Part shown: one piece after another, positions 12,394-22,660 of the stretch | Position numbering within the stretch: position 1 is the first letter of the stretch | How the letters are laid out: each line of letters opens with the position of its first letter | NCBI GenBank assembly: GCA_946187775.1 | Contig: CAMHSI010000005.1 | Location: forward strand, 1 to 49,530 | Reading direction: 5' to 3' | Source: an uncultured Clostridia bacterium | GTDB taxonomy: Bacteria > Bacillota > Clostridia > Christensenellales > Aristaeellaceae | DNA length: 49,530 nt | Translations under genes and position numbers: made by a program | The notes under the pieces: model-generated | Database searches by the model: none | The model's input: the letters and a program-made list of their open reading frames with translations, nothing else | What the model was told of the DNA's origin: nothing

Positions 12394-12439
12394 GCAGTAC
12401 GCCGGAAGACGGGAAACGCCCCTTTCCAGGCCCCGCGGA

Positions 12440-13165
12440 TCAGCTGCCCAGGTAAGCCTTCCGGACGTTGTCGTCGTTCATCAGCTCCCGGGCGTTTCCC
12501 TCCATGGTGATCCGGCCGGTTTCCATCACGTAGGCCCGGTTGGCTATGGAAAGGGCCATCTGCGCGTTCTGCTCCACCAGCAGGATCGTGGTGCCCGCCC
12601 GGTTCATTTCCCGGATAATCTCAAAGATCTGTTCCACCAGGATGGGCGCCAGGCCCATGCTGGGCTCGTCCAGCATCATCAGCCGGGGCTTGCTCATCAG
12701 GGCCCGGCCCATGGCCAGCATCTGCTGCTCGCCGCCGGAGAGGGTGCCGGCAATCTGCTTCTCCCGCTCCTTCAGCCGGGGAAAGAATCCGTACACCTGG
12801 GCCATGGAGGACTCCAGCTCGTCCTTGGGCCGGCTGAAGGAGCCCATTTCCAGGTTCTCCTTCACGGTCATCTGCTGGAAGATCCGCCGCCCTTCCGGGC
12901 AGAGGCTCAGCCCCTTGTAAACCATCTTGCTGGCGCCGGTGCCTCCCACCGGCATCCCGCCGAAGGCGACGGTTCCCTGCCGGGGCTTCAGGAGCCCCGC
13001 AATGGTGTTCAGGGTGGTGGATTTCCCGGCGCCGTTGGCGCCGATCAGGGTCACGATTTCCCCCTCGTTCACCTCCAGGGAAATGCCCTTGATGGCGTGG
13101 ATCGCCCCGTAATATACGTGCAGGCCGTTGACCTTCAGCAGGGGAAGTTTCGGGGATTCACTCAT
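12440..13165 (-). CDS. livF: Branched-chain amino acid ABC transporter ATPase LivF
   Basis: ATP-binding subunit of the Liv high-affinity amino acid importer, 241 residues. Walker A is GANGAGKS (43-50), the signature LSGGEQQML, and Walker B ends in DEPSMGLAP, a LivF hallmark. It is the last gene of the livKHMGF operon and its ATG overlaps the livG stop (ATGA). No convincing terminator follows it. Confidence 0.94.
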   Translation of the reverse strand: MSESPKLPLLKVNGLHVYYGAIHAIKGISLEVNEGEIVTLIGANGAGKSTTLNTIAGLLKPRQGTVAFGGMPVGGTGASKMVYKGLSLCPEGRRIFQQMTVKENLEMGSFSRPKDELESSMAQVYGFFPRLKEREKQIAGTLSGGEQQMLAMGRALMSKPRLMMLDEPSMGLAPILVEQIFEIIREMNRAGTTILLVEQNAQMALSIANRAYVMETGRITMEGNARELMNDDNVRKAYLGS

Positions 13166-14022
13166 GCTTCCGCCTCCTTCCGTTTGCCGAGATAGGCCTC
13201 GATCACCGCCGGGTTCGCCTGGATCTCCTCCGGCGTCCCCTTGGCGATGATTTTTCCGAAGTTCAGCACACAGATATCCTCGCAGATTCCCATGACCAGG
13301 TTCATATCGTGCTCAATCAGCAGGATGGCGATCTGGAACTGGTCCCGGATCCGGATGATGTTTTCCATCAGCTCTTCCGTCTCGTGGGGGTTCATGCCTG
13401 CCGCCGGCTCGTCCAGCAGCAGCAGCTTCGGGTTCGTCGCCAGGGCCCGGACGATTTCCAGCCTGCGCTGGGCGCCGTAGGGAAGGCTCCCCGCCCGCTC
13501 GTCCGCCATGCCCGCCATGTCGAAGATGTTCAGCAGCTCCAGGGTTTTTTCATGCTGCGCCTTTTCCGCCTTCCAGTGCCGCGGCAGGCGGAAAATCCCG
13601 CTGAACATGCCGGCGCGGATCTGGTTGTGCAGGCCGATGCGCACGTTCTCCTCCACGGTCATGTTGTTGAACAGGCGGATGTTCTGGAAGGTCCGGGCGA
13701 TGCCGGCCTTGCTCACGTCCACCGTGTTCATGCTTCCCATGTCCCGGCCCTCCAGCATCATGGTGCCGTGGGTGGGCTGGTATACCTTGGTCAGCAGGTT
13801 GAATACCGTCGTTTTTCCGGCACCGTTGGGGCCGATGAGGCCGCCGATTTCCGTCCGCCCCATCACAACGCTGAAGTCGTCCACCGCCTTCAGTCCGCCG
13901 AACTCGATGCCCAGGTGGCTGCACTCCAGCACCGGCATGGATCCGAGATCCCGCTCCGGAACGATGGCCCTGGAGGGATAGGGCACCATGTGGGTCTGCT
14001 GCCTGCGTTTCGTCTCGCTCAT
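13162..14022 (-). CDS. livG: Branched-chain amino acid ABC transporter ATPase LivG
   Basis: Second ATPase of the Liv importer, 286 residues. Walker A is GPNGAGKT, the family-specific signature LPYGAQRRLEIVRAL is present, and Walker B ends DEPAAGMNP. The N-terminus carries about 28 extra residues before the usual start (MPVLECSHLG). The upstream ATG is kept because GAGGAG lies eight bases before it and it overlaps livM by four bases (ATGA). The role of the extension is unknown. Confidence 0.94.
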   Translation of the reverse strand: MSETKRRQQTHMVPYPSRAIVPERDLGSMPVLECSHLGIEFGGLKAVDDFSVVMGRTEIGGLIGPNGAGKTTVFNLLTKVYQPTHGTMMLEGRDMGSMNTVDVSKAGIARTFQNIRLFNNMTVEENVRIGLHNQIRAGMFSGIFRLPRHWKAEKAQHEKTLELLNIFDMAGMADERAGSLPYGAQRRLEIVRALATNPKLLLLDEPAAGMNPHETEELMENIIRIRDQFQIAILLIEHDMNLVMGICEDICVLNFGKIIAKGTPEEIQANPAVIEAYLGKRKEAEA

Positions 14023-15080
14023 GCCCGCATCTCCTCTCCCGTTTGCTCCCGGTTCCGTCCCGGAATCAGTCTTCTCCAGAGGGTCTTCAGCAGCGGATTG
14101 TTGCCCAGCACCATCACCAGGATCAGCAGGATGGCATAGGCCAGCATCCGGTAGTTCTGCAGGAACCGGAGCTTCTCCGGAAGGATCGTGAGGGCCGTGG
14201 CGGACACGATGGATCCGGGAATGTTCCCGATGCCGCCCAGCACCACGAACACCAGCACGTTGATGGATTCGTTGAAGCTGAATTTGGTGGGCAGCAGCGT
14301 GGCCATGCTCAGTCCGTACAGCGCCCCCGCCATGCCCGCCAGCACCGCGGCGGTGACGAAGGCCATCATCTTATACTTGGTAATGTTGATTCCCATGGCC
14401 TCCGCGGCGATCCGGTTGTCCCTGGCCGCCATGATCGCCCGGCCGGACCGGGAATTCACCAGGTTCAGCACCACGATCAGGGAGAAGATCACCAGGATGA
14501 ATCCCGCGCCGAAGGTGGCGATGGTCTTCACCTTCACCGCCCCCATGGGCCCGTTGAGCAGCAGCGTTCCCGGAAGGTTCCCGTCCAGGAATCCCCAGTT
14601 CAGGCTCCGGCCCTCCACGGAAACATAGACGCAGTTCATCACGTTCTTGATGATTTCCCCGAAGGCCAGGGTCACAATCGCCAGGTAGTCGCCCCGCAGC
14701 CGGAGCACGGGAATACCGATCAGCACGCCGAAGATTCCGGCAATGACTCCGCCGCAGAGGATGGAAAGGAACAGCCGCAGGGCGGGATCCTCCATCCCGA
14801 AGCCGTTGAGGAGCCATCCGGAAACGATGATTCCGCTGAAGGCGCCGATGCTCATGAAGCCCGCGTGGCCCAGGCTCAGCTCGCCGCTGATGCCCACCAC
14901 CAGGTTCAGGGAAACCGCCATCACGATCCAGCTGCAGATGGGGATCAGCTGCCCCTTCAGGGTGCGGGAAATGGATTTGTTGTTAATCATCACCGTGAGG
15001 ATCACAAACAGCAGGATCAGCACGGCGTAGGTCACCGTCTGGGTGATCAGTCTGGCTTTTTTCGTCTTCATGCCGCTCAC
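14019..15080 (-). CDS. livM: Branched-chain amino acid ABC transporter permease LivM
   Basis: Membrane permease of the Liv importer, 353 residues with roughly eight to ten hydrophobic segments. The conserved family block SLNLVVGISGELSLGHAGF is at about 57-75 and the coupling-region EAMGINITKYK is present. It sits one base downstream of livH and overlaps livG by four bases. Confidence 0.94.
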   Translation of the reverse strand: MSGMKTKKARLITQTVTYAVLILLFVILTVMINNKSISRTLKGQLIPICSWIVMAVSLNLVVGISGELSLGHAGFMSIGAFSGIIVSGWLLNGFGMEDPALRLFLSILCGGVIAGIFGVLIGIPVLRLRGDYLAIVTLAFGEIIKNVMNCVYVSVEGRSLNWGFLDGNLPGTLLLNGPMGAVKVKTIATFGAGFILVIFSLIVVLNLVNSRSGRAIMAARDNRIAAEAMGINITKYKMMAFVTAAVLAGMAGALYGLSMATLLPTKFSFNESINVLVFVVLGGIGNIPGSIVSATALTILPEKLRFLQNYRMLAYAILLILVMVLGNNPLLKTLWRRLIPGRNREQTGEEMRA

Positions 15081-15081
15081 C

Positions 15082-15963
15082 TCACACCTTCTCCCGCACG
15101 GGCTTGCCCAGCAGGCCCGTGGGCCGCACCAGCAGGACGACGATCAGCACCGCGAAAACGATGGCGTCCCCCAGCTCAGTGGAAATATAGGCTTTCCCCA
15201 GGATTTCAATGATCCCCAGCAGCACGCCGCCCAGCATGGCCCCCGGAATGGAGCCGATGCCCCCGAACACCGCCGCCGTAAAGGCCTTGATGCCGGGCAT
15301 GGACCCGGTGGTGGGCTGGAGCATGGGATAGGAGGAGCACAGGAGCAGTCCCGCGATGGCCGCCAGGGCGGAGCCGATGGCAAAGGTCACGGAGATCGTC
15401 CGGTTGACATTGATGCCCATCAGTTCCGCTGCTCCCCGGTCCTCCGATACGCAGCGCATGGCCTTGCCCATCTTCGTCCTGGAAATGAAAAGGCTCAGCG
15501 CGATCATGATCACGACATTCGCCAGGATGGTAATCAGGGTTTCCGGCTTGATCACCAGCTCCCCGCCGAAGAGGTGGAGGGCATCCGTCGAAAAGGGGCT
15601 GGGGAACACCTTGGGATTCGCGCCCCAGATCAGCAGCGCCGTATTCTGCAGCAGGTAGCTCATACCGATGGCCGTAATCAGCACCGCCAGGCCCGTCGCC
15701 TGCCGCAGCGGCTTGTAGGCCAGCTTTTCGATGGTCATTCCCAGCACCGTGCAGACCAGCATGGCCAGCAGCACGGCCACCGGGGCCGGAAGCCCCCAGT
15801 ACTGCGCCCCGCAGAAAATAATATAGGCGCCCACCATGATCACGTCGCCGTGAGCGAAATTCAGCATCTTGGCAATACCGTATACCATCGTGTATCCCAG
15901 CGCGATGATGGCATAGATACTCCCGAGGCTGATGCCGTTCACCAGATTGGACAGAAAAATCAT
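15082..15963 (-). CDS. livH: Branched-chain amino acid ABC transporter permease LivH
   Basis: Membrane permease of the Liv importer, 293 residues from the ATG at 15963. This start is preferred over one six codons upstream because GGAGG and AGAGGAC precede it. Family features are the N-terminal GISLGSIYAIIALGYTMVYG, then NFAHGDVIMVGAY, and ELMGINVNRT near the ATPase contact. The gene is separated from livK by a strong hairpin (16050-16085). Confidence 0.94.
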   Translation of the reverse strand: MIFLSNLVNGISLGSIYAIIALGYTMVYGIAKMLNFAHGDVIMVGAYIIFCGAQYWGLPAPVAVLLAMLVCTVLGMTIEKLAYKPLRQATGLAVLITAIGMSYLLQNTALLIWGANPKVFPSPFSTDALHLFGGELVIKPETLITILANVVIMIALSLFISRTKMGKAMRCVSEDRGAAELMGINVNRTISVTFAIGSALAAIAGLLLCSSYPMLQPTTGSMPGIKAFTAAVFGGIGSIPGAMLGGVLLGIIEILGKAYISTELGDAIVFAVLIVVLLVRPTGLLGKPVREKV

Positions 15964-16041
15964 GTCCTCTCTTCCTCCCATTCCAGATTTCCGTTCATGA
16001 CCTGTCTATTGTACCACGCAGCCCGCATTTTGTCTTCCGAT

Positions 16042-16085
16042 GAAAAACAGGAATCCGGCCCGGGAAAAACCCGCGGCCGGATTCC
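16042..16085 (-). terminator. Strong hairpin (partial terminator) between livK and livH
   Basis: GGAATCCGGCC (16050-16060) pairs with GGCCGGATTCC (16075-16085), with an inner CGGG/CCCG extension and an AAAAA loop. It is followed on the minus strand by TGTTTTTC. It lies 18 bases after the livK stop, so it probably attenuates read-through into livHMGF and stabilises livK mRNA. Confidence 0.8.
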
Positions 16086-16103
16086 TTGGCCTTGAATGAT
16101 GAA

Positions 16104-17234
16104 TCAGTTCCCCAGGCCTACGTAGGCGCCGTCCTTGATCACCATGGCGGTGGGCACTTTGTCCACTTCGCCGTTGGCGCTCCAGGTCATGGTGCCGGTG
16201 AGGCCGGTCACCTGGATTTCCTGCATGGCGGCGATCATGGCGTCGCAGATATCCTCGGCGGCGGCGTCACTGGTAACGCCGGCCTTCTTTGCGGCTTCCA
16301 CCAGAGCGTATACGCAGTCATAGGCGTCAGCGGCAAACTGGTTCGGAACTTCGTCGTACAGCTTCTTGTACTCTTCCACGAACTTCACGGTCATCTCGTC
16401 CTTGGCGTCGGCCACGAAGGGGGTCAGCAGCATCACGCCCTCGGCCAGGCTGGTATCAAAGCCTTCCAGGGTCAGGATGCCGTCCATGCCGTCCACGCCG
16501 AAGAAGGTGGGGGCGTAGTTCTGGCTCTTGGCGGCGATCAGGATCTGGGACGCGGGGGTGTAGTAGATGGGCAGGAACACCAGGTCCGCGCCGTTGTTCT
16601 TCGCGTCCGCAACCTGTACGGAGAAGTCGGTGGTTTCGTCGGTGAAGGTGGTGGTGGAGACGATCTCCAGGCCCAGCTCATCGGCCTTCTGCACGAAGGT
16701 CTGGTAGATGCCGGTGGAGTAGGCGTCCGCGTTGTTGTAGATCACGGCGATCTTCGTTCCCAGCGCCTTTTCCTTGATCACGGCGGCGGAAGCGGAGCCC
16801 TGGTTCGGGTCCGTGAAGCAAACCTGGTAAACGTTGTCCTTGTCCGCGGTAACATCCGTGGAGGAAGCGGACGGGGTCAGCATAAACACGCGCTCTTCAT
16901 AGGCCAGGGCACCGACGGCGATGCAGGGAGCGGTGGTGGTGGTACCGACGATCATCTGCGCGCCCTGTTCCATGATGCTGTTGTAGGCGTTCTTGGCCTT
17001 TTCCGCGTCATGGGTGTCGTCCTCGTTCAGCAGGACCACGGTGATTCCGTTGTCCGCGGCGGTAATCTCATCCGCGGCAATCTTGGCACCGCGGTAGGTC
17101 GCCAGGCCGTACACGGCGGCGGGGCCGGTCTGCGGTCCGATATGGCCGATTGTAAGCGTCAGGTCCTCCGCCATGGCGGCGCCGATGCCCAGCACCAGGC
17201 AGAGAGCCAGGACCAATGCTGTAATCTTTTTCAT
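16104..17234 (-). CDS. livK: Branched-chain amino acid-binding protein LivK/LivJ
   Basis: Secreted receptor of the Liv importer, 376 residues, of the Leu/Ile/Val-binding (Peripla_BP_6) family. It shows IGHIGPQTGPAAVYG at the start of the mature protein, IVGTTTT, and FMLTPSASST. The signal peptide ends GAAMA before ED. A cysteine at residue 12 lies in the hydrophobic core but is not in a lipobox context. It is the first gene of livKHMGF, with its own promoter (17282-17310). Confidence 0.93.
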   Translation of the reverse strand: MKKITALVLALCLVLGIGAAMAEDLTLTIGHIGPQTGPAAVYGLATYRGAKIAADEITAADNGITVVLLNEDDTHDAEKAKNAYNSIMEQGAQMIVGTTTTAPCIAVGALAYEERVFMLTPSASSTDVTADKDNVYQVCFTDPNQGSASAAVIKEKALGTKIAVIYNNADAYSTGIYQTFVQKADELGLEIVSTTTFTDETTDFSVQVADAKNNGADLVFLPIYYTPASQILIAAKSQNYAPTFFGVDGMDGILTLEGFDTSLAEGVMLLTPFVADAKDEMTVKFVEEYKKLYDEVPNQFAADAYDCVYALVEAAKKAGVTSDAAAEDICDAMIAAMQEIQVTGLTGTMTWSANGEVDKVPTAMVIKDGAYVGLGN

Positions 17235-17281
17235 GCAGGATCTCCTCCTTTATATCCAGGGCTGCCCCTGATTTGCCAATA

Positions 17282-17310
17282 ATCATACGTCCGGAGCCCC
17301 CCTCCGTCAA
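17282..17310 (-). promoter_or_regulatory. Promoter of the liv operon
   Basis: Minus-strand TTGACG (17305-17310), 17-base spacer, TATGAT (17282-17287), 48 bases upstream of livK. It lies in the short gap after the FNT channel gene, where I see no classical terminator. Confidence 0.78.
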
Positions 17311-17336
17311 GGAAAGGGCTGATTTTTTCATGTATT

Positions 17337-17975
17337 TTATGGTTTCGCCGCCTGTTTTTCCTGCTGCAGTTTCCGCAGCAGCGGGAAGAAGACGCCCCCC
17401 GCGCTGTTCCCCAGGGTCATGATCAGCACCCACAGAAGGGTTTTCCAGCTCCAGGCGCCGGCAACGGAAAAATAATACATATTGGCCACGCAGTGCTCAA
17501 ATCCGCACAGGATGAACACCGCCACCCCGAAGAACAGGCTCAGGTATTTCCCGGCGGGATGGGGATTGTTTTTGTATCCCTCCACCGCCAGCCAGATCAG
17601 CATGTTGCAGAAGACGGCCAGCAGGAAGATGCTCACCGGCCCGTCGTTCAGCTTTGCCGCGCACACCGCCTGCGCCCTCTCCGCCAGGGCCGGCCCCACC
17701 CGGGTGGCCCGCTCCGCCAGGGCGGTCAGCACCGTGCCGGCCAGGTTTCCCAGCCAGATCAGCGGCAGGGCAAGCGCGTATTTCCGGTCCTGGTCAAAAA
17801 CATAGCAGACCTTTCCGGTAAACAGGTTGAACCCGAAGGTGCATACGGCAAAAAGGCCCACCGTGAAGAAAAGCGCCCCCAGCACCTTGTTCTCCAGGGA
17901 CAGGAAAACCGTTCCGCCGATGGCGATGCTGACCCCTGCCAGCACGCCGCCGATAAAAGTCCTGAATGCCTTCAT
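17337..17975 (-). CDS. Formate/nitrite transporter (FNT) family channel
   Basis: Integral membrane channel of 212 residues with about six hydrophobic segments. Diagnostic FNT motifs are LFTGK (51-55, the omega-loop), NLAGT (77-81), GFEHCVANM (158-166, with the pore histidine H161) and [10 protein letters not shown] near 190-200. Family members carry formate, nitrite, lactate or hydrosulfide. It is shorter than the usual 260-280 residues, having a compact N-terminus. Its ATG overlaps the uvrA stop by four bases, so it is the last gene of the secA-prfB-tsaD-uvrA run. The substrate is not evident. Confidence 0.85.
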   Translation of the reverse strand: MKAFRTFIGGVLAGVSIAIGGTVFLSLENKVLGALFFTVGLFAVCTFGFNLFTGKVCYVFDQDRKYALALPLIWLGNLAGTVLTALAERATRVGPALAERAQAVCAAKLNDGPVSIFLLAVFCNMLIWLAVEGYKNNPHPAGKYLSLFFGVAVFILCGFEHCVANMYYFSVAGAWSWKTLLWVLIMTLGNSAGGVFFPLLRKLQQEKQAAKP

Positions 17976-20851
17976 TCCTTCTTCTTCCTCCCTGCTTTCC
18001 TGTGTCCGCCGCTTTCCGGCACCCCGTCCCCCAGGACGGTCCGGAGGTACTGTCCCGTGTAGGACTGTTCATTGGCAGCCACCTGTTCCGGCGTCCCTTC
18101 CGCCACAACGTGTCCGCCGGCGTCCCCGCCCTCCGGACCCAGGTCGATGATCCGGTCCGAAACCTTGATCACATCCAGGTTGTGCTCAATCACCAGCACC
18201 GTGTTCCCAGCGTCCGTCAGGCGCTGCAGCACCTGGATCAGCCGGTCCACATCCGCCGTGTGCAGCCCGGTGGTGGGTTCGTCCAGCAGGTAAATGGTCT
18301 TGCCCGTGGCCCGCCGGCTCAGCTCCGTGGCCAGCTTGACCCGCTGGGCCTCGCCGCCGGACAGGGTTGTGGACGGCTGCCCCAGCTTCATGTAGCCCAG
18401 TCCCACATCGCTCAGGGTTTCCAGCTTCCGCATGATCTGGGGATGGTTCTCAAAGAACCGCAGGGCCTCCTCCACGGTCATGTCCAGCACTTCGCTGATG
18501 TTTTTCCCCTGCCAGGTCACCTCCAGGGTTTCCCGGTTGTACCGCTTTCCGCCGCATACGTCGCAGGGCACAAACAGGTCCGGCAGGAAGTGCATCTCAA
18601 TCTTCTTCATGCCGTCGCCCTGGCAGGCTTCGCACCGGCCTCCCTTCACATTGAAGGAGAAGCGGTTTTCCTTGAAGCCCCGGACCTTGGACTCCGGGCT
18701 CATGGCGAAGAGCTTCCGGATCATGTCAAACAGGCCCGTATAGGTGGCCGGGTTGCTGCGGGGCGTCCGGCCGATGGGGCTCTGGTCGATCATGATGATC
18801 TTGTCCAGCAGCTCCAGCCCTTCCATGCTGTCAAACTTCCCTGCCTTTGTCCGGGCCCGGTTCAGGTTCCGGGCCAGGTACTTGTACAGGATCTCGTTCA
18901 CCAGGCTGCTCTTGCCGCTTCCGCTGACGCCGGTTACGCAGGTCAGCACCCCCAGGGGGATTTTTACGTCAATATGCTTCAGGTTATGCTCCGCCGCGCC
19001 GCGCACCGTCAGATACCCTGTGGGCTTCCGCCGCGCCGCGGGCAGGGGAATCTGTTTCTTTCCGCTGAGGTACTGTCCGGTCAGGCTGTCCGGATTGGCG
19101 CAGATCTGTTCCGCCGTGCCCTCCGCCACGATCCTTCCGCCGTGGGCGCCCGCTCCGGGCCCCACATCCACGATCCAGTCCGCGGCCCGCATGGTTTCCT
19201 CGTCATGCTCCACCACGATCACCGTGTTCCCCAGGTCCCGCATCCGCTTCAGGGTGGCGATGAGCTTCGCGTTGTCCCGCTGGTGCAGGCCGATGGAGGG
19301 CTCGTCGAGGATGTAGAGCACGCCCATCAGGGCGCTGCCGATCTGGGTGGCCAGGCGGATCCGCTGGGCCTCCCCGCCGGAAAGGGTTCCCGCCCCCCGG
19401 CTCAGGGTCAGGTATCCCAGTCCCACGTCGCTCAGGAATCCGAGCCGGGCGTCGATTTCCCGCAGGATCTGGTCCGCGATGATCCGGCTGCTTCCCTCCA
19501 GCTGAAGGGAGCTGAAAAAGCTCCGGGCGTCCACAATGCTCATGTCGCTGACTTCCGGCAGGCTCTTTCCGCCTACGGTCACCGCCCGGGCCTCCGGCTT
19601 CAGCCGCCGGCCGCCGCATTCGGGGCAGACCTCCTCCACCATGTATTCCTCATAGGCCTGCTTCATGGCGTCCGAGGTGGTTTCCCGGTAGCGCCGCTCC
19701 AGGGTGGGGATGATTCCCTCGAAGGTGGTGGAATAGCTGGAGGTTCCCCGGGCACCCTCATAGCGGATGCTGATCTGTTCCTTCCCGGTTCCGTACAGCA
19801 GGGCTTCCATGCCCTCCGGGCTGATTTTCTCCACCGGGGTGTCCATGGTGAAGCCGTACTTGTCCCCCATGGCGGAGAAATACTGGGCGGCGATGCCGTT
19901 GTCCTCCCCGGTGTTGAATCCCATGGCGGTCAGCGCGCCCTCCCGCAGGCTCAGCCGCTCGTCCGGAAACACCGCTTCCCGGCTGATGACCATCCGGATT
20001 CCCAGGCCGCTGCAGGCCGGGCAGGCCCCGAAGGGGCTGTTGAAGGAAAACATCCGCGGGGTCAGCTCCTCAATGGAAATCCCGCAGTCCGGGCAGGCGT
20101 AGTTCATGCTGTACAGGGTTTCCCCCAGGTCGAAGCAGTCCACGATCACCAGCCCCGCGCCCTTCACCGACGCCGTTTCAATGTCCTCCGACAGCCGCTG
20201 GCGGAACTCCTTCGTGTCCCGGCAGATCAGCCGGTCCACCACGATCTCGATGGTATGCTTCTTTTTCTTGTCCAGCTCCGGGGTGTCCTCCAGGTCGTAC
20301 ATGGTTCCGTCAATCCGGACCCGTACGTATCCGCTTTTCCGGGCGCTGCTCAGCAGGTCCCGGTGCTCTCCCTTCCTGCCCCGCACCAGGGGCGAAAGGA
20401 TCTGCATCCGCGTTCCCTCCGGCCGCTCGCATACCGCGTCCACAATCTCGTCCACGGACTGCTTCCGAATTTCCCGTCCGCACCGGGGGCAGTGGGGCAC
20501 GCCGGCCCGCGCCCAGAGCAGGCGCAGGTAGTCGTGGATCTCCGTCACCGTGCCCACGGTGGACCGGGGATTCCTGCCGGTGGTCTTCTGGTCGATGGAA
20601 ATGGCGGGGCTCAGCCCGTCAATGCTGTCCACATCCGGCTTGTCCATCTGCCCCAGGAACTGGCGGGCATAGCTGGACAGGCTCTCCACATAGCGCCGCT
20701 GGCCTTCCGCGTAAATCGTATCGAAGGCCAGCGAGCTTTTCCCGCTTCCGCTCAGTCCCGTGATAACGGTGAGCTTGTCGCGGGGGATTTTCACATTTAC
20801 ATTTTTCAGGTTATGTTCCCGGGCACCCCGGATTTCCAGATATTCGTTCAT
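17972..20851 (-). CDS. uvrA: Excinuclease ABC subunit A
   Basis: DNA-damage recognition ATPase of nucleotide excision repair, 959 residues, full length. The N-terminal Walker A is [12 protein letters not shown], a second Walker A is [10 protein letters not shown] near 640, and two ABC signatures (LSGGEAQR) are present. The first zinc-binding region includes CPRCGREI, and the insertion zinc finger is CEACQGDG...[10 protein letters not shown]. It lies 13 bases after tsaD. Confidence 0.97.
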   Translation of the reverse strand: MNEYLEIRGAREHNLKNVNVKIPRDKLTVITGLSGSGKSSLAFDTIYAEGQRRYVESLSSYARQFLGQMDKPDVDSIDGLSPAISIDQKTTGRNPRSTVGTVTEIHDYLRLLWARAGVPHCPRCGREIRKQSVDEIVDAVCERPEGTRMQILSPLVRGRKGEHRDLLSSARKSGYVRVRIDGTMYDLEDTPELDKKKKHTIEIVVDRLICRDTKEFRQRLSEDIETASVKGAGLVIVDCFDLGETLYSMNYACPDCGISIEELTPRMFSFNSPFGACPACSGLGIRMVISREAVFPDERLSLREGALTAMGFNTGEDNGIAAQYFSAMGDKYGFTMDTPVEKISPEGMEALLYGTGKEQISIRYEGARGTSSYSTTFEGIIPTLERRYRETTSDAMKQAYEEYMVEEVCPECGGRRLKPEARAVTVGGKSLPEVSDMSIVDARSFFSSLQLEGSSRIIADQILREIDARLGFLSDVGLGYLTLSRGAGTLSGGEAQRIRLATQIGSALMGVLYILDEPSIGLHQRDNAKLIATLKRMRDLGNTVIVVEHDEETMRAADWIVDVGPGAGAHGGRIVAEGTAEQICANPDSLTGQYLSGKKQIPLPAARRKPTGYLTVRGAAEHNLKHIDVKIPLGVLTCVTGVSGSGKSSLVNEILYKYLARNLNRARTKAGKFDSMEGLELLDKIIMIDQSPIGRTPRSNPATYTGLFDMIRKLFAMSPESKVRGFKENRFSFNVKGGRCEACQGDGMKKIEMHFLPDLFVPCDVCGGKRYNRETLEVTWQGKNISEVLDMTVEEALRFFENHPQIMRKLETLSDVGLGYMKLGQPSTTLSGGEAQRVKLATELSRRATGKTIYLLDEPTTGLHTADVDRLIQVLQRLTDAGNTVLVIEHNLDVIKVSDRIIDLGPEGGDAGGHVVAEGTPEQVAANEQSYTGQYLRTVLGDGVPESGGHRKAGRKKKE

Positions 20852-20864
20852 ATCCCTTTTCCTT

Positions 20865-21947
20865 TTACACCAGCCGCAGCGCGGGCTCCGCGTTCAGGTT
20901 CAGTCCCGCGACCTCGCCCCGCATCAGCCTGTAATACGCCGCGCTGCCGATCATGGCTCCGTTGTCCGTGCACAGGGGCACGGTGGGCATATAGAGTTTC
21001 ACGCCCTGCCGCCGGCACATTTCCCCTGCCTGCCGCCGCAGCTCCCGGTTGGCGGAAACGCCTCCCGCCAGGGCGAAGGCCTTCAGCTCCCCGCTTTGGA
21101 TCCGCGCCGCTTCACGCTTCAGCAGCTTCTCCGCCTTTTCCGTCAGCTCCCGGCATACCGCCCCGCGGAAGGACGCCGCCAGGTCCGCCTTCGGCAGCGG
21201 TTCCCCCCGCTGCTCCAGCCCGTGCACCGTATTGATAAACGCGGTCTTCAGGCCGCTGAAGCTGTAATCGAACTCCCCGGCGGTCTTCGGCCTCGGCAGG
21301 GTAAAGGCTTCCGGATTTCCCTCCTCCGACAGGGCGTCGATCCGGGGGCCGCCGGGATAGGGAAGTCCCAGCACCCGGGCCGCCTTGTCGAAGGCTTCCC
21401 CGGCCGCGTCGTCCACCGTCTGCCCCAGCAGCCGGTATACCCCGTAATCCTCCACCTCCACCAGGTGGCTGTGTCCGCCGGACACCACCAGGCACAGGAA
21501 GGGCGGCTCCAGGTCCGGATGGGTCAGGTAGTTGGCGCTCACATGGCCTTCGATGTGGTTCACCCCCACCAGGGGCTTCCCGGCCCCGAAGGCCAGGCCT
21601 TTCATGCAGTTGACGCCGGTCAGCAGCGCGCCCACCAGCCCCGGGCCCTTGGTCACCGCCAGGGCGTCCACGTCCTCCAGGGCCATTCCGGCCTCCTTCA
21701 GGGCCTGGTCCACCACCCGGTCGCAGGCCTCCATGTGGGCCCGGCTCGCGATTTCCGGCACCACGCCGCCGTAGAGCTCGTGCAGGTCGATCTGGCTGAA
21801 CACCACGTTGCTCAGGATCACCCGGCCGTTCTCGATCACCGCGGCCGCCGTCTCGTCGCAGCTGGTTTCCAGGGCCAGGATCCGGACCTTGTCCTTCCCG
21901 GCCAGTTCCGCCGCTCTTTCGCGGCTCATCGCTTCATAATTCATCAT
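20865..21947 (-). CDS. tsaD: tRNA N6-adenosine threonylcarbamoyltransferase TsaD
   Basis: Transfers the threonylcarbamoyl group to A37 of ANN-decoding tRNAs. It has 360 residues, slightly longer than usual because of about 20 residues before the conserved [10 protein letters not shown]. The metal-binding HIEGH motif, the VVSGGHSHL loop and CTDNGAMI near the C-terminus are all present. The start is supported only by a distant AGGA, so an ATG six codons downstream is possible. It lies four bases after the DUF1461 gene. Confidence 0.95.
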   Translation of the reverse strand: MMNYEAMSRERAAELAGKDKVRILALETSCDETAAAVIENGRVILSNVVFSQIDLHELYGGVVPEIASRAHMEACDRVVDQALKEAGMALEDVDALAVTKGPGLVGALLTGVNCMKGLAFGAGKPLVGVNHIEGHVSANYLTHPDLEPPFLCLVVSGGHSHLVEVEDYGVYRLLGQTVDDAAGEAFDKAARVLGLPYPGGPRIDALSEEGNPEAFTLPRPKTAGEFDYSFSGLKTAFINTVHGLEQRGEPLPKADLAASFRGAVCRELTEKAEKLLKREAARIQSGELKAFALAGGVSANRELRRQAGEMCRRQGVKLYMPTVPLCTDNGAMIGSAAYYRLMRGEVAGLNLNAEPALRLV

Positions 21948-21951
21948 ACGC

Positions 21952-22647
21952 TCAATGTTCCTGTCCCCGGGGGACGGTGTTTTTCTTCTTCCGGAGGATC
22001 AGCCAGGCCGCTGCGGCCAGGCCCGCAGGCATCGCCAGCGCCCGCGCCAGCCCCCGGACTCCCAGGCGCATAAAAAAGACCTCCGGCATCAGCCGGATCA
22101 GCAGGTCCGTCCGGGGATCCAGCAGCCAGCCGTCGTTGGTAAAGGCCACCCGGTGGAAGGTGATGAACAGGCTTTCGAAATCCATCAGCGCCCAGGCCAG
22201 GAACCCCGCCAGCACCGCCAGCAGGATGCCCAGTCCCAGAAGGATGCCCCGGGCAAAAGCCCGGGGATTCCGCAGCAGGATGCCCGCGGCCGCCAGCAGC
22301 GCCGCGGCCGCCAGGGTGATCCACATCACGGCGGTGTCCAGCCGGATCAGCCCCCGGACGTCCTCCATATGGGCTTCCTCATAGTCATGGAAATACGGGA
22401 TCTCTTCGCCGTTTTCCCCGGTCCGGGTCATCTGGAACCGGCCCGTTCCCGTGAGGAATGCCGCCGTCAGGCTGCCCATGGCCGGGTATTCCTCCGGGGC
22501 CAGGCCCGTCGCCTCCGGCGGGGCGGTGTCCAGCATCTCCGCTGCCATCAGCGCCCCGTCCCCCGCGATCCAGCGGATTGTCAGGGTGATCCAGAAGAAC
22601 ACGGCGAAGAGCGCGAACGCCGCACCTGCGGCTATGCTGCGCTTCAT
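21952..22647 (-). CDS. DUF1461-family integral membrane protein
   Basis: Membrane protein of 231 residues with about five hydrophobic segments and a large exported loop after the first one (residues about 25-105). The family-like blocks are FHDYEEAHMEDV, then FITFHRVAFTNDGWLLDP and LIRLMPEVFF, which match the conserved centre of the TIGR01906/DUF1461 group. The function is unknown. It lies between prfB (13-base gap) and tsaD (4-base gap), so it is co-expressed with housekeeping genes. Confidence 0.78.
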   Translation of the reverse strand: MKRSIAAGAAFALFAVFFWITLTIRWIAGDGALMAAEMLDTAPPEATGLAPEEYPAMGSLTAAFLTGTGRFQMTRTGENGEEIPYFHDYEEAHMEDVRGLIRLDTAVMWITLAAAALLAAAGILLRNPRAFARGILLGLGILLAVLAGFLAWALMDFESLFITFHRVAFTNDGWLLDPRTDLLIRLMPEVFFMRLGVRGLARALAMPAGLAAAAWLILRKKKNTVPRGQEH

Positions 22648-22660
22648 ACCCCGCCTCCGT

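Noticed and set aside
12394..12439. Terminator after livF
   Set aside because: A short GGAAA/TTTCC pairing exists but no T-tract follows; not convincing.
17966..21235. A 1089-codon open frame on the plus strand
   Set aside because: Antisense shadow of uvrA and tsaD, both with complete motifs on the minus strand.
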